Shown here piece after piece: positions 8,437 through 18,501 of a stretch of 64,000 nt of DNA. Position 1 is the stretch's first letter; each line of letters opens with the position of its first letter. The notes below the pieces were generated by a model. The model ran no database searches. It saw only the letters and a list, made by a program, of their open reading frames with translations, and was not told the DNA's origin. Made by a program: the position numbers and the translations under genes. Origin of the DNA: Pedococcus cremeus (GTDB lineage: Bacteria > Actinomycetota > Actinomycetes > Actinomycetales > Dermatophilaceae); contig NZ_FOHB01000011.1 in NCBI RefSeq assembly GCF_900111375.1, forward strand, positions 1 to 64,000, written 5' to 3'.

Positions 8437-9542
8437 CCGGTCGGGGGTCGGCCGAACGTGTCCTGGTCGTCAATGCCGGGTCGTCCAGCCTGAAGCTGAG
8501 TGTGCTCGACCGAGACGACGCCGTGGTCGAGAAGCACGAGATCGACCACTGGGACGACGGCGACGCCTCCGTGCTCCACGAGGTGGCCGGCGGCTGGTCC
8601 TTCGACGCCGTGGGGCACCGGGTGGTCCACGGCGCCGAGATGACCGAGCCGGTGGTGGTCGACGACGCGGTGCGTGGGCAGATCGAGGCGCTGACGTCGC
8701 TCGCCCCGCTGCACCAGCCGCGTGCGCTCGCGGGCATCGACGCGACGCGCAAGGCGTTCGGTGACGTGCCATCGGTGGCGTGCTTCGACACCGCCTTCCA
8801 CGGCACGATGCCCGCTGCAGCGGCGACGTATGCCGTGCCGGCAGCCTGGCGGGAACGGTGGCCCCTGCGCCGGTTCGGCTTCCACGGGCTCTCGCACGCG
8901 TATGCCGCCCGGCGCACCGCCGCGCTCGTGGGGCGTCCCGTGGAGGACCTGCGCATCGTGACCTGCCACCTGGGGGCAGGGGCGTCGTTGTGCGCGGTGG
9001 CCGGCGGGCGGAGCGTGGACACGACCATGGGGTTCACGCCGCTGGAGGGCCTGGTGATGGCCACCCGTTCGGGGACGGTCGACCCCGGGATGGTGCTGTG
9101 GCTGCTGCGCGAGGGCGGGTTGTCCGCCGACGAGGTGAACGACGCCCTCGAGCACGACTCGGGCATCAAGGCGCTCGCAGGGACGTCGGACCAGTCGGAG
9201 GTGCTCACCCGAGCCGGGACCGGCGATGAGGCTGCCGAAACTGCGGTCGACGTCTACGTGCACCGGTTGGTGCGCGAGATGGGCGCGATGGTGGCGTCGC
9301 TCGGTGGGGTCGACGCGATCACGTTCACCGGTGGGGTGGGGGAGAACTCGGCGTCGGTCCGGGAGCGGGCCGTGACGGGGCTCGGGTTCACCGGGGCGCG
9401 AATCTCCGCATCAGCCAACGAGTCTCCGGAGCTCGACGCACTCGTCCACGACACCGAGAGCCCTGTCGCCGTCGCAGTCGTCGAGGCGCGTGAGGATGTC
9501 GAGATCGCACAGCTGGTTCGACAGGTCACGGCCAAAGGTTGA
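8433..9542 (+). CDS. ackA: acetate kinase
   Basis: This 369-residue protein of the ASKHA fold interconverts acetyl-phosphate plus ADP and acetate plus ATP. It shows [13 protein letters not shown] at the N-terminus (phosphate 1 motif), [55 protein letters not shown] and [10 protein letters not shown], all standard for AckA. ATG 8433 overlaps the phosphoketolase stop by four bases; a GTG at 8421 would add four residues but loses the ATGA coupling. No phosphotransacetylase gene is adjacent, so the substrate here is probably acetyl-phosphate made by the phosphoketolase. It is slightly shorter than the roughly 400-residue enterobacterial enzyme, as in other actinomycetes. Confidence 0.95.
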   Translation: MTGRGSAERVLVVNAGSSSLKLSVLDRDDAVVEKHEIDHWDDGDASVLHEVAGGWSFDAVGHRVVHGAEMTEPVVVDDAVRGQIEALTSLAPLHQPRALAGIDATRKAFGDVPSVACFDTAFHGTMPAAAATYAVPAAWRERWPLRRFGFHGLSHAYAARRTAALVGRPVEDLRIVTCHLGAGASLCAVAGGRSVDTTMGFTPLEGLVMATRSGTVDPGMVLWLLREGGLSADEVNDALEHDSGIKALAGTSDQSEVLTRAGTGDEAAETAVDVYVHRLVREMGAMVASLGGVDAITFTGGVGENSASVRERAVTGLGFTGARISASANESPELDALVHDTESPVAVAVVEAREDVEIAQLVRQVTAKG

Positions 9543-9605
9543 GCCGCCTGCGGGCCTGGGCGGGTGACGTCTTGGCCGCGCCAGCCAACGCGCCGGCTCT
9601 CGACG

Positions 9606-10547
9606 TCAGTTGGTGTAGAGCCGGGCCTTGGCCTCGCGGACCTGGAGCGTGGTGACGGGCTCGTCCTGGAGGTCGGCGATGGTGTCGATGTCGACCCACT
9701 CGCCGCCGTTGACGCGGAACTGTCCGGTGAGGCGGGAGTCGACGCTGACTGCAGCGGCGTCGATCGGCTTGGCGTAGGTGTGCTTGACGCTGCCGTCGGG
9801 GTAGCCGCCACCGGCGTCCTCGACGGGGCCGGAGGAGGTGCCGTCGCCGTAGTGGAAGGTGTAGGAGTGGGAGTCGACCTTGAACTCGACCGACCACGAC
9901 AGGAGCTTGACGGGGGCGCTGACCTCGCCGGGCTCGAGTCCGTTGTCGCGGGGCCAGGTCGCCTCGTAGTAGGTGGGCAGGTTGACGAGGGTGACGTTGC
10001 CCTTGGGCTCGATCTTGACGGTGGGCTTGGAGAACGGCAGTCGCCGGAACGCTTCCTGGATCTGCCCCATGGTCGGAACCGGCGGCGGTGCCGGTGCCTC
10101 CGAGGGTGCGGTCTCGGTGCCGCAGGAGTCTCCTACTAGCTGCCACGGAGAATCGGCCGGTTCCGTTGCGCGACGCCAGACGTAGTAGAGCGGGTTGTCC
10201 GACGGTGGTGTCCGATACCGGCAGGCGGTCAGGGCGTAAGAGCAGTTTGTTACGTCCTCACTGCCTTCGACGCTGCGAGCACGATTCGCGCCGCACGCGA
10301 GAACAAGTCGGTATTCGAAGCGTGGTTTCGAATCTTTCACCTGTGCAGCGTTCTTCACCGGATCGGATGCCTTTGCAGGCGGGTCGGGCTTCGATGTGGC
10401 GGTCTCCTGCCGCGTCTCTACGTATGTGTTGATGTAGTAGTTGTCGGCTTTGCCACTTGGGCCCGGCTTGGTTGCGGCGCTTGCGCCCGCATCTGAACAC
10501 AAGGCAGCCAAGAGCATGGCCGCAACTGTGGCGCCGACGCGGACCAT
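9606..10547 (-). CDS. secreted PKD-like domain protein
   Basis: This 313-residue protein starts MVRVGATVAAMLLAALCSDA, which reads as a signal peptide. The central part is Cys-containing and rich in charged residues. The C-terminal third has a PKD-like strand pattern: SVEFKVDSHSYTFHYGDG followed by HTYAKPIDAAAVSV. The start ATG shares one base with the stop of the upstream DUF6318 lipoprotein gene (TGATG), so the two are translationally coupled and probably act together at the cell surface. In related genomes I recall the same pairing of a DUF6318 lipoprotein with a PKD-type secreted protein. Function is unknown. Confidence 0.7.
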   Translation of the reverse strand: MVRVGATVAAMLLAALCSDAGASAATKPGPSGKADNYYINTYVETRQETATSKPDPPAKASDPVKNAAQVKDSKPRFEYRLVLACGANRARSVEGSEDVTNCSYALTACRYRTPPSDNPLYYVWRRATEPADSPWQLVGDSCGTETAPSEAPAPPPVPTMGQIQEAFRRLPFSKPTVKIEPKGNVTLVNLPTYYEATWPRDNGLEPGEVSAPVKLLSWSVEFKVDSHSYTFHYGDGTSSGPVEDAGGGYPDGSVKHTYAKPIDAAAVSVDSRLTGQFRVNGGEWVDIDTIADLQDEPVTTLQVREAKARLYTN

Positions 10548-11170
10548 CAACCCGTCACCAATTTCGAGTCGCTCACCTTCCACCCGTCAGTACGCCACAC
10601 GACAGAAGTCCTGAAGGCGAGCTTCGATCCCTTGCTGGTGGAGACGACGGTGCCGTCCTTGGCAATCACTTTGGAGGGCCGGTCTTCGGCAAGAACGTCC
10701 ACGACGTATCCGTCCTTGACCTTTGCAGGCGTCACCTGGCTCTGTTTGACCTTCAACGATCGCCAGTTGACGTGTTGGCCCCGCTCCTTCATGGCATCGG
10801 CCTTCTGAGCGAACGCCTGGCAAGAGACGCACTCGGGGGTTGCAAGGTCCCGCAACTGGCTCGAGTCGGCACGGAATTGTGAATCGCTGAGTACTGCGTA
10901 GTAGAACTCAGCGAACGCCTGGGCGCCTTCTTCGGTGTGGGCTCGGGCAGCAGCCGGCACGTTCACCGTCGCCGTGGACGACGACGTGGCACTGCCGGAG
11001 CTCGACGTGGGGCTCGTGCTCGAGCTGGAGGACGAAGTGCTCGTGGACCCCGCCGAGGTGGGGGTCGGCTCAGCATCGGCTCCGTCGCTGCAGCTCGTCA
11101 CGGCCAGCGCTGCAGCCAGGCTGGCGGCGGCGATGGCGGCCTTCGCGTATCCGGTCAAAACTCTCCCCAT
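10547..11170 (-). CDS. DUF6318 family lipoprotein
   Basis: This 207-residue protein begins MGRVLTGYAKAAIAAASL and has a lipobox (AVTSC) near residue 24, followed by a Ser/Thr-rich linker of about 45 residues suited to spanning the wall. The folded part contains EFYYAVLSDSQFRADSSQ and TPECVSCQAFA, the paired-Cys signature I associate with DUF6318, and ends with VVWRTDGWKVSDSKLV. ATG 11170 is selected because an upstream in-frame start would put 28 residues in front of the signal sequence. It is the first gene of a two-gene operon with the PKD-like protein. Likely a surface lipoprotein of unknown function. Confidence 0.8.
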   Translation of the reverse strand: MGRVLTGYAKAAIAAASLAAALAVTSCSDGADAEPTPTSAGSTSTSSSSSSTSPTSSSGSATSSSTATVNVPAAARAHTEEGAQAFAEFYYAVLSDSQFRADSSQLRDLATPECVSCQAFAQKADAMKERGQHVNWRSLKVKQSQVTPAKVKDGYVVDVLAEDRPSKVIAKDGTVVSTSKGSKLAFRTSVVWRTDGWKVSDSKLVTG

Positions 11171-11400
11171 CTCGACCCGGGCGGCGTCGCCCGTCGCGGC
11201 AGTTCGGCACCGAGTGTAGAGGTTTGCCGCTTTTGGACCATTTGGCTTGTCCACAGGCGGGCCCCACCAATCCCCGCTGCGTTGCTACAAGGACCAACGA
11301 AGACGCCGGCGCGAAGTCACGCCAGGTTCCTCGAGCGGAGGTGCCGTCTGGGGTGCGGGGGAGGGCGGGCGGGGAAGAGGATCGGGCCTGACGAGTAGGA

Positions 11401-11456
11401 CCACAGTGCAGAGGGGCCCGGCCCGCCGGACCGGGCCCTTCTGCGTTCCCCTGTGG
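11401..11456. other. long perfect-type hairpin, function unknown
   Basis: Outer arms CCACAG/CTGTGG enclose an inner stem of 15 pairs (11407-11421 with 11431-11445) that has only G-T type mismatches, around a nine-base loop CCCGCCGGA. It is 230 bp upstream of the minus-strand lipoprotein start and 140 bp before the riboswitch, so it terminates no gene that I can identify. It could be a terminator or the end of an unrecognised small RNA. Confidence 0.5.
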
Positions 11457-11578
11457 TGTCCCCACGGGGCAGTCTGCGTCAGGTCCGGCGCCGGCGCCAC
11501 CGCCTTTACCCGACTCGGAAGACCTCGTTACCCGTCCGAGATGAGAGACGGCGCTCCACCTTCAGGTCGCGTTATGCC

Positions 11579-11584
11579 TATCAT
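11579..11584 (+). promoter_or_regulatory. -10 element for metY riboswitch transcript
   Basis: TATCAT fits TANNNT and lies seven bases before the point where the SAM-IV consensus begins, so transcription should start about 11591. No clear -35 element is visible at 17-18 bp spacing. Confidence 0.45.
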
Positions 11585-11587
11585 CAC

Positions 11588-11705
11588 GGCAGGTCATGAG
11601 TGTCAGCGCGAAGCCCCGGCTCGCTGACCGGCAACCCTCCAACCGCGGTGGGGTGCCCCGGGTGAAGACCTGGCGTGAGGCGACAGCCGAGCGCAAGCGC
11701 GGGAG
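11588..11705 (+). promoter_or_regulatory. SAM-IV riboswitch upstream of metY
   Basis: The sequence follows the actinobacterial SAM-IV aptamer: GGTCATGAGTG at 11592, the GCGAAGCCCCGGCTCGC block, the CGGCAACCCTCC motif, then GGTGGGGTGCCCCGGGTG, closing with GACC (11667-11670), which pairs with the opening GGTC. The trailing GCGCAAGCGCGG element is shared with the second copy at 35.2 kb. It binds S-adenosylmethionine and should turn down metY when SAM is plentiful. Identification is from remembered consensus, not a covariance search. Confidence 0.88.
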
Positions 11706-11723
11706 ACCTCATCACGTGTCCCG

Positions 11724-11772
11724 CACCGTCACCGACGGTGCTCATCACCGCCGTCGGTGACGCCCTTCGGGC
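11724..11772 (+). promoter_or_regulatory. candidate expression platform (alternative hairpins) of metY riboswitch
   Basis: Two mutually exclusive stems are visible. A short one pairs CACCGTC (11724-11730) with GACGGTG (11734-11740). A longer one pairs GTCACCGACGG (11728-11738) with CCGTCGGTGAC (11751-11761). A small hairpin GCCC-TTC-GGGC (11762-11772) follows. The longer stem could act as a terminator and the short one as its competitor. The functional reading is inference. Confidence 0.45.
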
Positions 11773-11880
11773 ACTCCGGCACGTTCGACGACCGAGGTGC
11801 CCACGGGCGTCCTGGGCGCAAGCCCGACTCGTGCACACGGCATACGACTGACACATGAACTGATGCGAAAGGCACCCCTG

Positions 11881-13203
<1,323 letters not shown>

Positions 13204-13245
13204 CACCAAGAACCGCCTGGCGGGGGAACCGCAGGGGCGTGCCGC

Positions 13246-13275
13246 GGGGCCGGGTCGCAGTGGCGACCCGGCCCC
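13246..13275. terminator. bidirectional terminator hairpin
   Basis: A perfect 13-bp stem (GGGGCCGGGTCGC with GCGACCCGGCCCC) closes a four-base loop. It lies between the convergent ends of metY (13203) and the phosphatase gene (13307). There is no T-run, as is common for actinobacterial terminators. Confidence 0.75.
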
Positions 13276-13306
13276 CGGTCATGAGCGGGTCAGTCCGGTG
13301 CGGGCC

Positions 13307-13924
13307 TCATGCCTGCAGGCTGGCGCCCATCGGCTCACCGGCCCAGCTCGTGCAGACCCATCCCGAGGAGTCGACCTCGACCTCCACGGCCTCACCGTTG
13401 TCCAACGGGTGGGAGTCGACGAACGCCGCGTTCACGTTGCGCGCCAAGTGGGCCAGCCCGAGCTCGATGATCCCGCCGTGCGATACGAGCAGCACCGCCT
13501 CACCGCGGAACCGGTCAGCGACCTCCTCGACGACGCGCTGCAGCCGCCCGACGACGTCGTGGCCGGTCTCGCCGAAGATCGTGCCGTCGAGGTCGCCGTC
13601 GAGCCAGGCGGCGTAGACGTCACCAGGCTCGTCCTCCTGCCGCAGCGGCGGGGTCCACCGCTCGTCGTTGATGAGCTCCCGCAGACGGTCGTCCGGCACG
13701 ACCTCGAGCTCGAGCCGGTCGGCCACGATGTCGGCGGTCTGCCGGGCCCGCAGCATGGTGCTCGACCACACGGCCGCAACCCGCAGGCTGGCCGCGACGG
13801 CGGCCAGCGCCTCCGCCTGCGCCACACCGCGTTTCGTCAGCGTGCGTGGGCTCTCTCCGTCCGGCGTCGACGCGGCACCGTGACGGGCCAGCACGATCCG
13901 TGCCGGGCACTGCAGGTCTGCCAT
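13307..13924 (-). CDS. histidine phosphatase superfamily protein (MSMEG_4193-like)
   Basis: This 205-residue protein belongs to the phosphoglycerate mutase-like superfamily: IVLARHGAAS holds the RHG phospho-His motif, ARQTADIVA follows, and LLVSHGGIIELGLAHL carries the second catalytic His. ATG 13924 (MADLQCPARIVLARHG) is used because an upstream in-frame start adds a basic tail with no motif. It lies seven bases downstream of the nirK stop on the same strand, so it may be co-transcribed with the nitrite reductase operon, although no link in function is apparent. The substrate cannot be predicted. Confidence 0.85.
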   Translation of the reverse strand: MADLQCPARIVLARHGAASTPDGESPRTLTKRGVAQAEALAAVAASLRVAAVWSSTMLRARQTADIVADRLELEVVPDDRLRELINDERWTPPLRQEDEPGDVYAAWLDGDLDGTIFGETGHDVVGRLQRVVEEVADRFRGEAVLLVSHGGIIELGLAHLARNVNAAFVDSHPLDNGEAVEVEVDSSGWVCTSWAGEPMGASLQA

Positions 13925-13931
13925 GGGACTC

Positions 13932-16610
13932 CTATCGGGTGATCCGGAAGACGCCGTGCGCACCGCGCTCCGCATCCACCATGATGTGCGAAACGAACGG
14001 GTAGTCGCCCGCTTCCGGGAAACTCAGCTCCACGAACCCACCCTGCGCCGGCTGCAGCGCCAGGGCCTGGGCGCCCCCGACCGTACCCGCCGAGCCACGG
14101 CGAGTCAGGTAGCTGCCCTCCAGGAACACGGTGTCGAACTGGGAGCCGACTACGTGGAACGAGCTCGGCCGGTTCGGCCCGGCGTCCAGCACCCAGACGC
14201 GCACCCGCTCGCCGGCCCGAGCCTTCAGCTGGTCGTGGTCGTACTGGTTGGCGAAACCGTTGAACACCGTGGCATCCGGTCGCTCGGCCGCCACCTTCGC
14301 CGGGTCGGCGGTCCCACCCTGCGCGCCGAGGTAGAGCTCGGACTGCACCAGCAGGTACTCGCGGTCGACCCGCGGCAGCCTCGGCGGGTCGATGACGACC
14401 GCGCCGAACATGCCGTTGGCGATGTGCAACGACATCGGCATGGAGCTGCAGTGGTACATCCAGATGCCGGCACGCTGCGCGGTGAACGAGAACGTCAGCG
14501 ACCCACCCGGCGCGATGGTGCGCATCGGGGCGTCGGGTGCCAGGGCGCCCGCGTGGAAGTCGATGGAGTGGCCCATGCCGGCGTCGTTGCGCAGCGTCAC
14601 CTCGAACCGGTCGCCGACACGTCCGTGCAGCACCGGGCCGGGGGCCGTGCCGTTGAAGGTCCACAGCCGTTGCCGTACACCCACGGCCACCTCGCGCTCC
14701 ACCTCCTGCGCGACGAGCGAGACACGGTGCACCCGCGAACCAGGCGCCGGGGCGAGCCGAGCGTCGCGGGCGGTGAACCCTGCAGGGGGCTTGGCCAGGA
14801 AGTCCGGCCGCACCGCCGCACCTCTCGCAGCGGAGTCGTGCGGCATCGTGCCGCCCTGCGTCGTGCCGCCCTGCATCGTGCCGCCCTGCCTCGGGCTGTG
14901 GTGCGCGTTTCCTGACTTGGGCGACGCCGCGGCCGGCACGTCAACCACGTTGACGGAGAACACCATTCCCATCTGCCGGTGCCCGACGATCGTGCACCAC
15001 CCGTCGAGGTCGCGGCCCACGACGTCGACCTGCACCCGTCCGGTCTGCCCGGTGGAGAGGCGCCCCGTGCTCTGGCCGGTCTCCAGCGCCAGGTCGTGTA
15101 CGTCGCTGTCGCGGTTGACCACCTCGATGACGAGCCGGTTCCCGGCGGGCACGTCGACGGAGTCGGGGTGGAACCGCATGTCGCGCGCCTCGACGCGCAC
15201 CGACGTCGTGTGACCGGTGGCGGCGACACCAGCCGAGGCGGCCGAGGCGGTCCCGAGCGCGGTCGGGTCGACCGCGGCCCCGAGCGCGACCGCCAGCACC
15301 ACGGCCGAGAGACCGGCCATGGCCCATCCGGTATGCCGCGTGCGCACCTCCGCGAGTGGCTCGGGCTGGTGCCGTGCCCGGGTCGGCGCGGCGGTGCTTT
15401 CACTGCGTCGGGCAGTTCTGAGCGCCAACGGCAGGAGGACGAGGAAGGAGGCGTAGGCCGCCAGCACCAGGGCGGAGACCAGCACCCGCACGACACTCGG
15501 TGCCGGCAGCAGGAGCAGCACGAGACCGGCGTTCGCGACCACGACCCGCAGAGCAGCCCCACGCTCGAGCACGTCGGTGGTGGCCCGCACGACCGACGGC
15601 CCCCCACCGCGCACGACCGGCAGCAGGTAGGTCAGGGCACCGAGGAGCACCTGGGCGGCGAACCCGGCGGCCAGCGGGACGGCCACGCGGTGGGTCGCCT
15701 CGCCCGCCGCGGCCCAGTCCGGCGCCAGGAGCACCAGCCCCGCCAGCCAGGCGAGTGACACCGCGAGCCACGCCACCGCCGCGAGCACCGACCACGCGGC
15801 ATACGTCTGTGGTGGTTTGGCGCGTGCGGCGCTGAGCATCGGCCGCAGCGACCACAGGGCGGCGGCGAGGTAACCGAGGAGGGCCACACCGGTGACGACG
15901 CGGACGCCGGCGAGGGCGGCGGCGATGACGAGCACGAGGGACACGACGAGGACGGGGAGGGCCTGGCGCGACTGGCGCTCGGCACCCTCGGCGATCCGCG
16001 TGCGCAGGATGGTGGGCCACAGGGTCAGGAGCGTGCCGAGCACCGTGAGCCCGAGCCAGCCGAGGACGTTGACGGCCACGTGGGCGAGCACGAGCCGGCC
16101 GTGGAGCAGCTCGCCGAGGTGCCGCGCCAGCAGCGTGCCGAGCGCGGCCCCCACGGGCAGGCACGCCGACGCCGCGACGTAGTAGCGCACCGAGGCGCCG
16201 AAGCGGGACGGCAGCGCCCGGTGGCCCTGCAGGGCGATGGCGACACCGTGGGCGGCAGCCGCGCCCCCCACGCCCACTGCTCCGGCCAGCGTGAGCGTCC
16301 AGGTGCCGGTGACGATCCCGGCGACGACAGCGAGCACCCCGGCGTTGAGGACCACCAGCCGCACGACCTGCCCGCGCCGTGAGGGGGAAGGGTTCTTCAG
16401 GAGGGCGTCGGCGAAGTGGGCGCTCCAGACGAACACGGCGTTGGTCACCGCGCCCAGCAGCAGCAGGTGCACCAGCAGCCAGCGGGACTCGGGCACGAAC
16501 GGGTGGGCGAGCGAGACGCCGAGCAGGCCCACCAGCCAGGCGATGACGCCGCTGTTGGCGGCCAGGTGCCAGCGCAGGCGCGGACCCGAGCGCCCGGGCC
16601 CTGCGGTCAT
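13932..16610 (-). CDS. nirK: membrane-anchored cupredoxin/copper nitrite reductase fusion
   Basis: This 892-residue protein has three parts. Residues 1-440 are polytopic (about 11-12 helices). Residues 475-560 form a cupredoxin with a complete type 1 copper set His505, Cys539, His544, Met549 (GWCTIVGHRQMGM). Residues 620-892 are a two-domain copper nitrite reductase: GHSIDFHAG gives type 1 His681, catalytic Asp684 and type 2 His686; MYHCSSMPMSLHIANGM gives type 2 His720 and type 1 Cys721, His729, Met734; FHVVG His819 matches the catalytic His; SHIMVD His875 is the third type 2 ligand. It should reduce nitrite to NO outside the membrane. Start ATG 16610 overlaps the NnrS-like gene stop by four bases. 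A Met/Gly-rich linker (GGTMQGGTTQGGTM) joins the copper domains. Confidence 0.88.
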   Translation of the reverse strand: MTAGPGRSGPRLRWHLAANSGVIAWLVGLLGVSLAHPFVPESRWLLVHLLLLGAVTNAVFVWSAHFADALLKNPSPSRRGQVVRLVVLNAGVLAVVAGIVTGTWTLTLAGAVGVGGAAAAHGVAIALQGHRALPSRFGASVRYYVAASACLPVGAALGTLLARHLGELLHGRLVLAHVAVNVLGWLGLTVLGTLLTLWPTILRTRIAEGAERQSRQALPVLVVSLVLVIAAALAGVRVVTGVALLGYLAAALWSLRPMLSAARAKPPQTYAAWSVLAAVAWLAVSLAWLAGLVLLAPDWAAAGEATHRVAVPLAAGFAAQVLLGALTYLLPVVRGGGPSVVRATTDVLERGAALRVVVANAGLVLLLLPAPSVVRVLVSALVLAAYASFLVLLPLALRTARRSESTAAPTRARHQPEPLAEVRTRHTGWAMAGLSAVVLAVALGAAVDPTALGTASAASAGVAATGHTTSVRVEARDMRFHPDSVDVPAGNRLVIEVVNRDSDVHDLALETGQSTGRLSTGQTGRVQVDVVGRDLDGWCTIVGHRQMGMVFSVNVVDVPAAASPKSGNAHHSPRQGGTMQGGTTQGGTMPHDSAARGAAVRPDFLAKPPAGFTARDARLAPAPGSRVHRVSLVAQEVEREVAVGVRQRLWTFNGTAPGPVLHGRVGDRFEVTLRNDAGMGHSIDFHAGALAPDAPMRTIAPGGSLTFSFTAQRAGIWMYHCSSMPMSLHIANGMFGAVVIDPPRLPRVDREYLLVQSELYLGAQGGTADPAKVAAERPDATVFNGFANQYDHDQLKARAGERVRVWVLDAGPNRPSSFHVVGSQFDTVFLEGSYLTRRGSAGTVGGAQALALQPAQGGFVELSFPEAGDYPFVSHIMVDAERGAHGVFRITR

Positions 16611-17767
16611 CGGGCCGCTCCCACCGTGAGCGTCCCGTGAGAGGCAGGAACCTGGGGCGGGGGAGCGGTGTCGGGTGTGCCGGACGTCGGGCGTCGTGGG
16701 CCTGGCTCGCGGCGCGATGATGCCGACCACACCATCACCCCGAGGAAGAGCAGGACGGCGGCCGCGTTGCCGATGCCACCGGCCCGGCGCGCCACCTCGA
16801 CGCCCCAGGCATCACCGACAAGCGCGCGCACGACGAGCGAGGCCTGGAGCAGCAGCGCGGGGGCGTACATGGAGGCCCGGTAGGGGAGCCGGACCCGCAG
16901 GACCGCCGGGAGGATGACCGGCGCGTGGGCCATGATCATCGACAGCGTGAAGCCGAGGAAGACGCCGTGCACGGCCGCGTCGTAGGCCGGTCCGTCGAGC
17001 ACCGGCCCGGCAAGCAGCCAGGTGCCGCCGGCCACCGCGAGCCACGCGTAGCCCGCCAGCAGGCAGACGGCGATGAAGCGCGGCAGGCCCCTGGCGCGCA
17101 CCGTGCGGCGGGCCACGTCGTGCACGGCCAGCCAGCCGACGAGGATGAGGAGGGACGCGCCGAGCAGGGGGAACCCGGCCGTCGGCCACAGCAGTGAGGC
17201 GACCGCGGACACCGTGACTGCTGCGGCGGTCAGCACCAGCGCGGCCGCGCTGCCTGAGCTGAGGATCTGCAGGCGCGCCAGCTCGAGCCGCTCTCCGGCG
17301 ATGGTGAGGACGACGAAGCCCGCCAGCCAGGGCAGCAGCCGGGGCACCGGGACGGAGCCGAGCCACAGGAGGGCGCCACCCGTGGCCAGCACCGCGCCCA
17401 GCGCCTGGATGAGCACAGCGTCGTCGCGCTGACGGCGCCAGAGCGCCACGTAGACCATGGCCAGTGCGGCAGCGCCGGCGGTCAACAGCGACTGGCCTGC
17501 GCGCAGCGGCAGGGGCGCCACGAGCAGGAGGCCACCGACCCCGAGGAGGGCCGGGGCGGCATACCCCGCGGGTCGTCGCAGGGCGACGGCGCGCTCCAGC
17601 GCGACCAGGGTGCCGACGAAACCCAGCACGAGCAGCGGTCCGTGCACGACGGGGAGCCGCTGCGAGAGCGGCAGGGCGGGGGCGCCGAGCAGCCGCAGGC
17701 CGGCGTCGACCCCCAGCAGCAGGGCCAGGCCCGCGGGGAGGAGGAACGGCAGCCGACGCCAGCTCAC
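16607..17767 (-). CDS. NnrS-like polytopic membrane protein
   Basis: This 386-residue protein is almost wholly hydrophobic, with about 12 helices and a Pro/Arg-rich cytoplasmic tail. The segment VHGVFLGFTLSMIMAHAPVILP with conserved His residues resembles the haem-copper-binding NnrS family, which protects denitrifiers against NO stress. GTG 17767 overlaps the regulator stop by four bases (GTGA), and its own stop overlaps nirK (ATGA), so regulator, NnrS-like protein and nitrite reductase are made from one coupled message. The family assignment rests on topology, this motif and context; I am moderately sure. Confidence 0.7.
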   Translation of the reverse strand: MSWRRLPFLLPAGLALLLGVDAGLRLLGAPALPLSQRLPVVHGPLLVLGFVGTLVALERAVALRRPAGYAAPALLGVGGLLLVAPLPLRAGQSLLTAGAAALAMVYVALWRRQRDDAVLIQALGAVLATGGALLWLGSVPVPRLLPWLAGFVVLTIAGERLELARLQILSSGSAAALVLTAAAVTVSAVASLLWPTAGFPLLGASLLILVGWLAVHDVARRTVRARGLPRFIAVCLLAGYAWLAVAGGTWLLAGPVLDGPAYDAAVHGVFLGFTLSMIMAHAPVILPAVLRVRLPYRASMYAPALLLQASLVVRALVGDAWGVEVARRAGGIGNAAAVLLFLGVMVWSASSRREPGPRRPTSGTPDTAPPPQVPASHGTLTVGAAR

Positions 17768-18501
17768 GGCTGGTCGCCGCCGGTCCGGGCCGTCGCCCCG
17801 GTGAGGTGGAGGAGGCAGGCGCCCGGCTCGGCGAACGGCACGAGGGACGTCTCGTCGCTGCGGGTGTGCCACGACTCGAGAGCGCCGCGCACGATGCCGA
17901 GGTGCACCGAGCAGACGACCTCCGGCTCCTCCCGGGCGGCGGCGATCAGTGGGCACTGGCGCAGCCGCACGGTCTGGACGCGGCTGTCGGCGGTGGGGTC
18001 GAAGCCCAGCCCGGTGAGGAGGTCGACCACCTCGCGCCGGGCGCCGGCAGGGGAGGACGGCGCCACTCGCTCGGACGCCAGCTGCTCGCCCCAGGCCCGG
18101 CCGGCCTCGACGGCGTCGTCGCGCGGGTGGGCGCTGGTCCGGGCGAGCTGCATCGCGAGGGCCGTTGCGAGACCGGCGTACTCGCGCACCACGGGCTGCT
18201 GCACCTCGGTCGCGGCGTACAGCCAGGCCGGCCGTCCGCGGCCGGAGGACTCCGCCCGCTCGCGCGTCGCCAGTCCGGCCTCGACGAGGGCGTCGAGGTG
18301 CTCACGCACCGTGTTGGTGTGCTGCCCGCTGCTCTCCGCCAACGCGGCCGCCGTGACCGGCCCGGCGAGGCAGGCCAGCTGGTCGAGCACCGCTGCGGCA
18401 GCCCGGCTCGGGGCCGCCCCCGCGGCGGCCGTCGCCGATGCCGGGCGTGGACCGAGGCCGGGGGTCGACAGTCGCTGCTCGAGGCTGGTTGGAATATTCA
18501 C
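17764..18501 (-). CDS. winged-helix transcriptional regulator with C-terminal cysteines
   Basis: This 245-residue protein has a winged HTH at about 35-100 (VTAAALAESSGQHTNTVREHL, then the wing SSGRGRPAWLY). The C-terminal half has Cys183, Cys197 and Cys229 (RQCPLI, VVCSVH, GACLLHL), reminiscent of SufR-type regulators that hold an iron-sulfur cluster; an extra Cys44 lies before the HTH. GTG 18501 is the first start after an AT-rich gap. It heads the operon with the NnrS-like and nirK genes and diverges from the hemerythrin gene, the classic position for a regulator of both. NO or redox sensing through a cluster is an inference. Confidence 0.75.
   Translation of the reverse strand: MNIPTSLEQRLSTPGLGPRPASATAAAGAAPSRAAAAVLDQLACLAGPVTAAALAESSGQHTNTVREHLDALVEAGLATRERAESSGRGRPAWLYAATEVQQPVVREYAGLATALAMQLARTSAHPRDDAVEAGRAWGEQLASERVAPSSPAGARREVVDLLTGLGFDPTADSRVQTVRLRQCPLIAAAREEPEVVCSVHLGIVRGALESWHTRSDETSLVPFAEPGACLLHLTGATARTGGDQP

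Larger units (their letters stand above)
11171..11880. other. 710-bp intergenic region between divergent lipoprotein and metY genes
   Basis: I find no convincing protein-coding gene here. Bases 11171-11400 hold nothing recognisable beyond what must be the promoter of the DUF6318 gene. A long hairpin lies at 11401-11456, the metY -10 element at 11579-11584, the SAM-IV riboswitch at about 11588-11705 and its expression-platform hairpins at 11724-11772. Bases 11457-11578 and 11773-11880 show nothing further. Confidence 0.7.
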
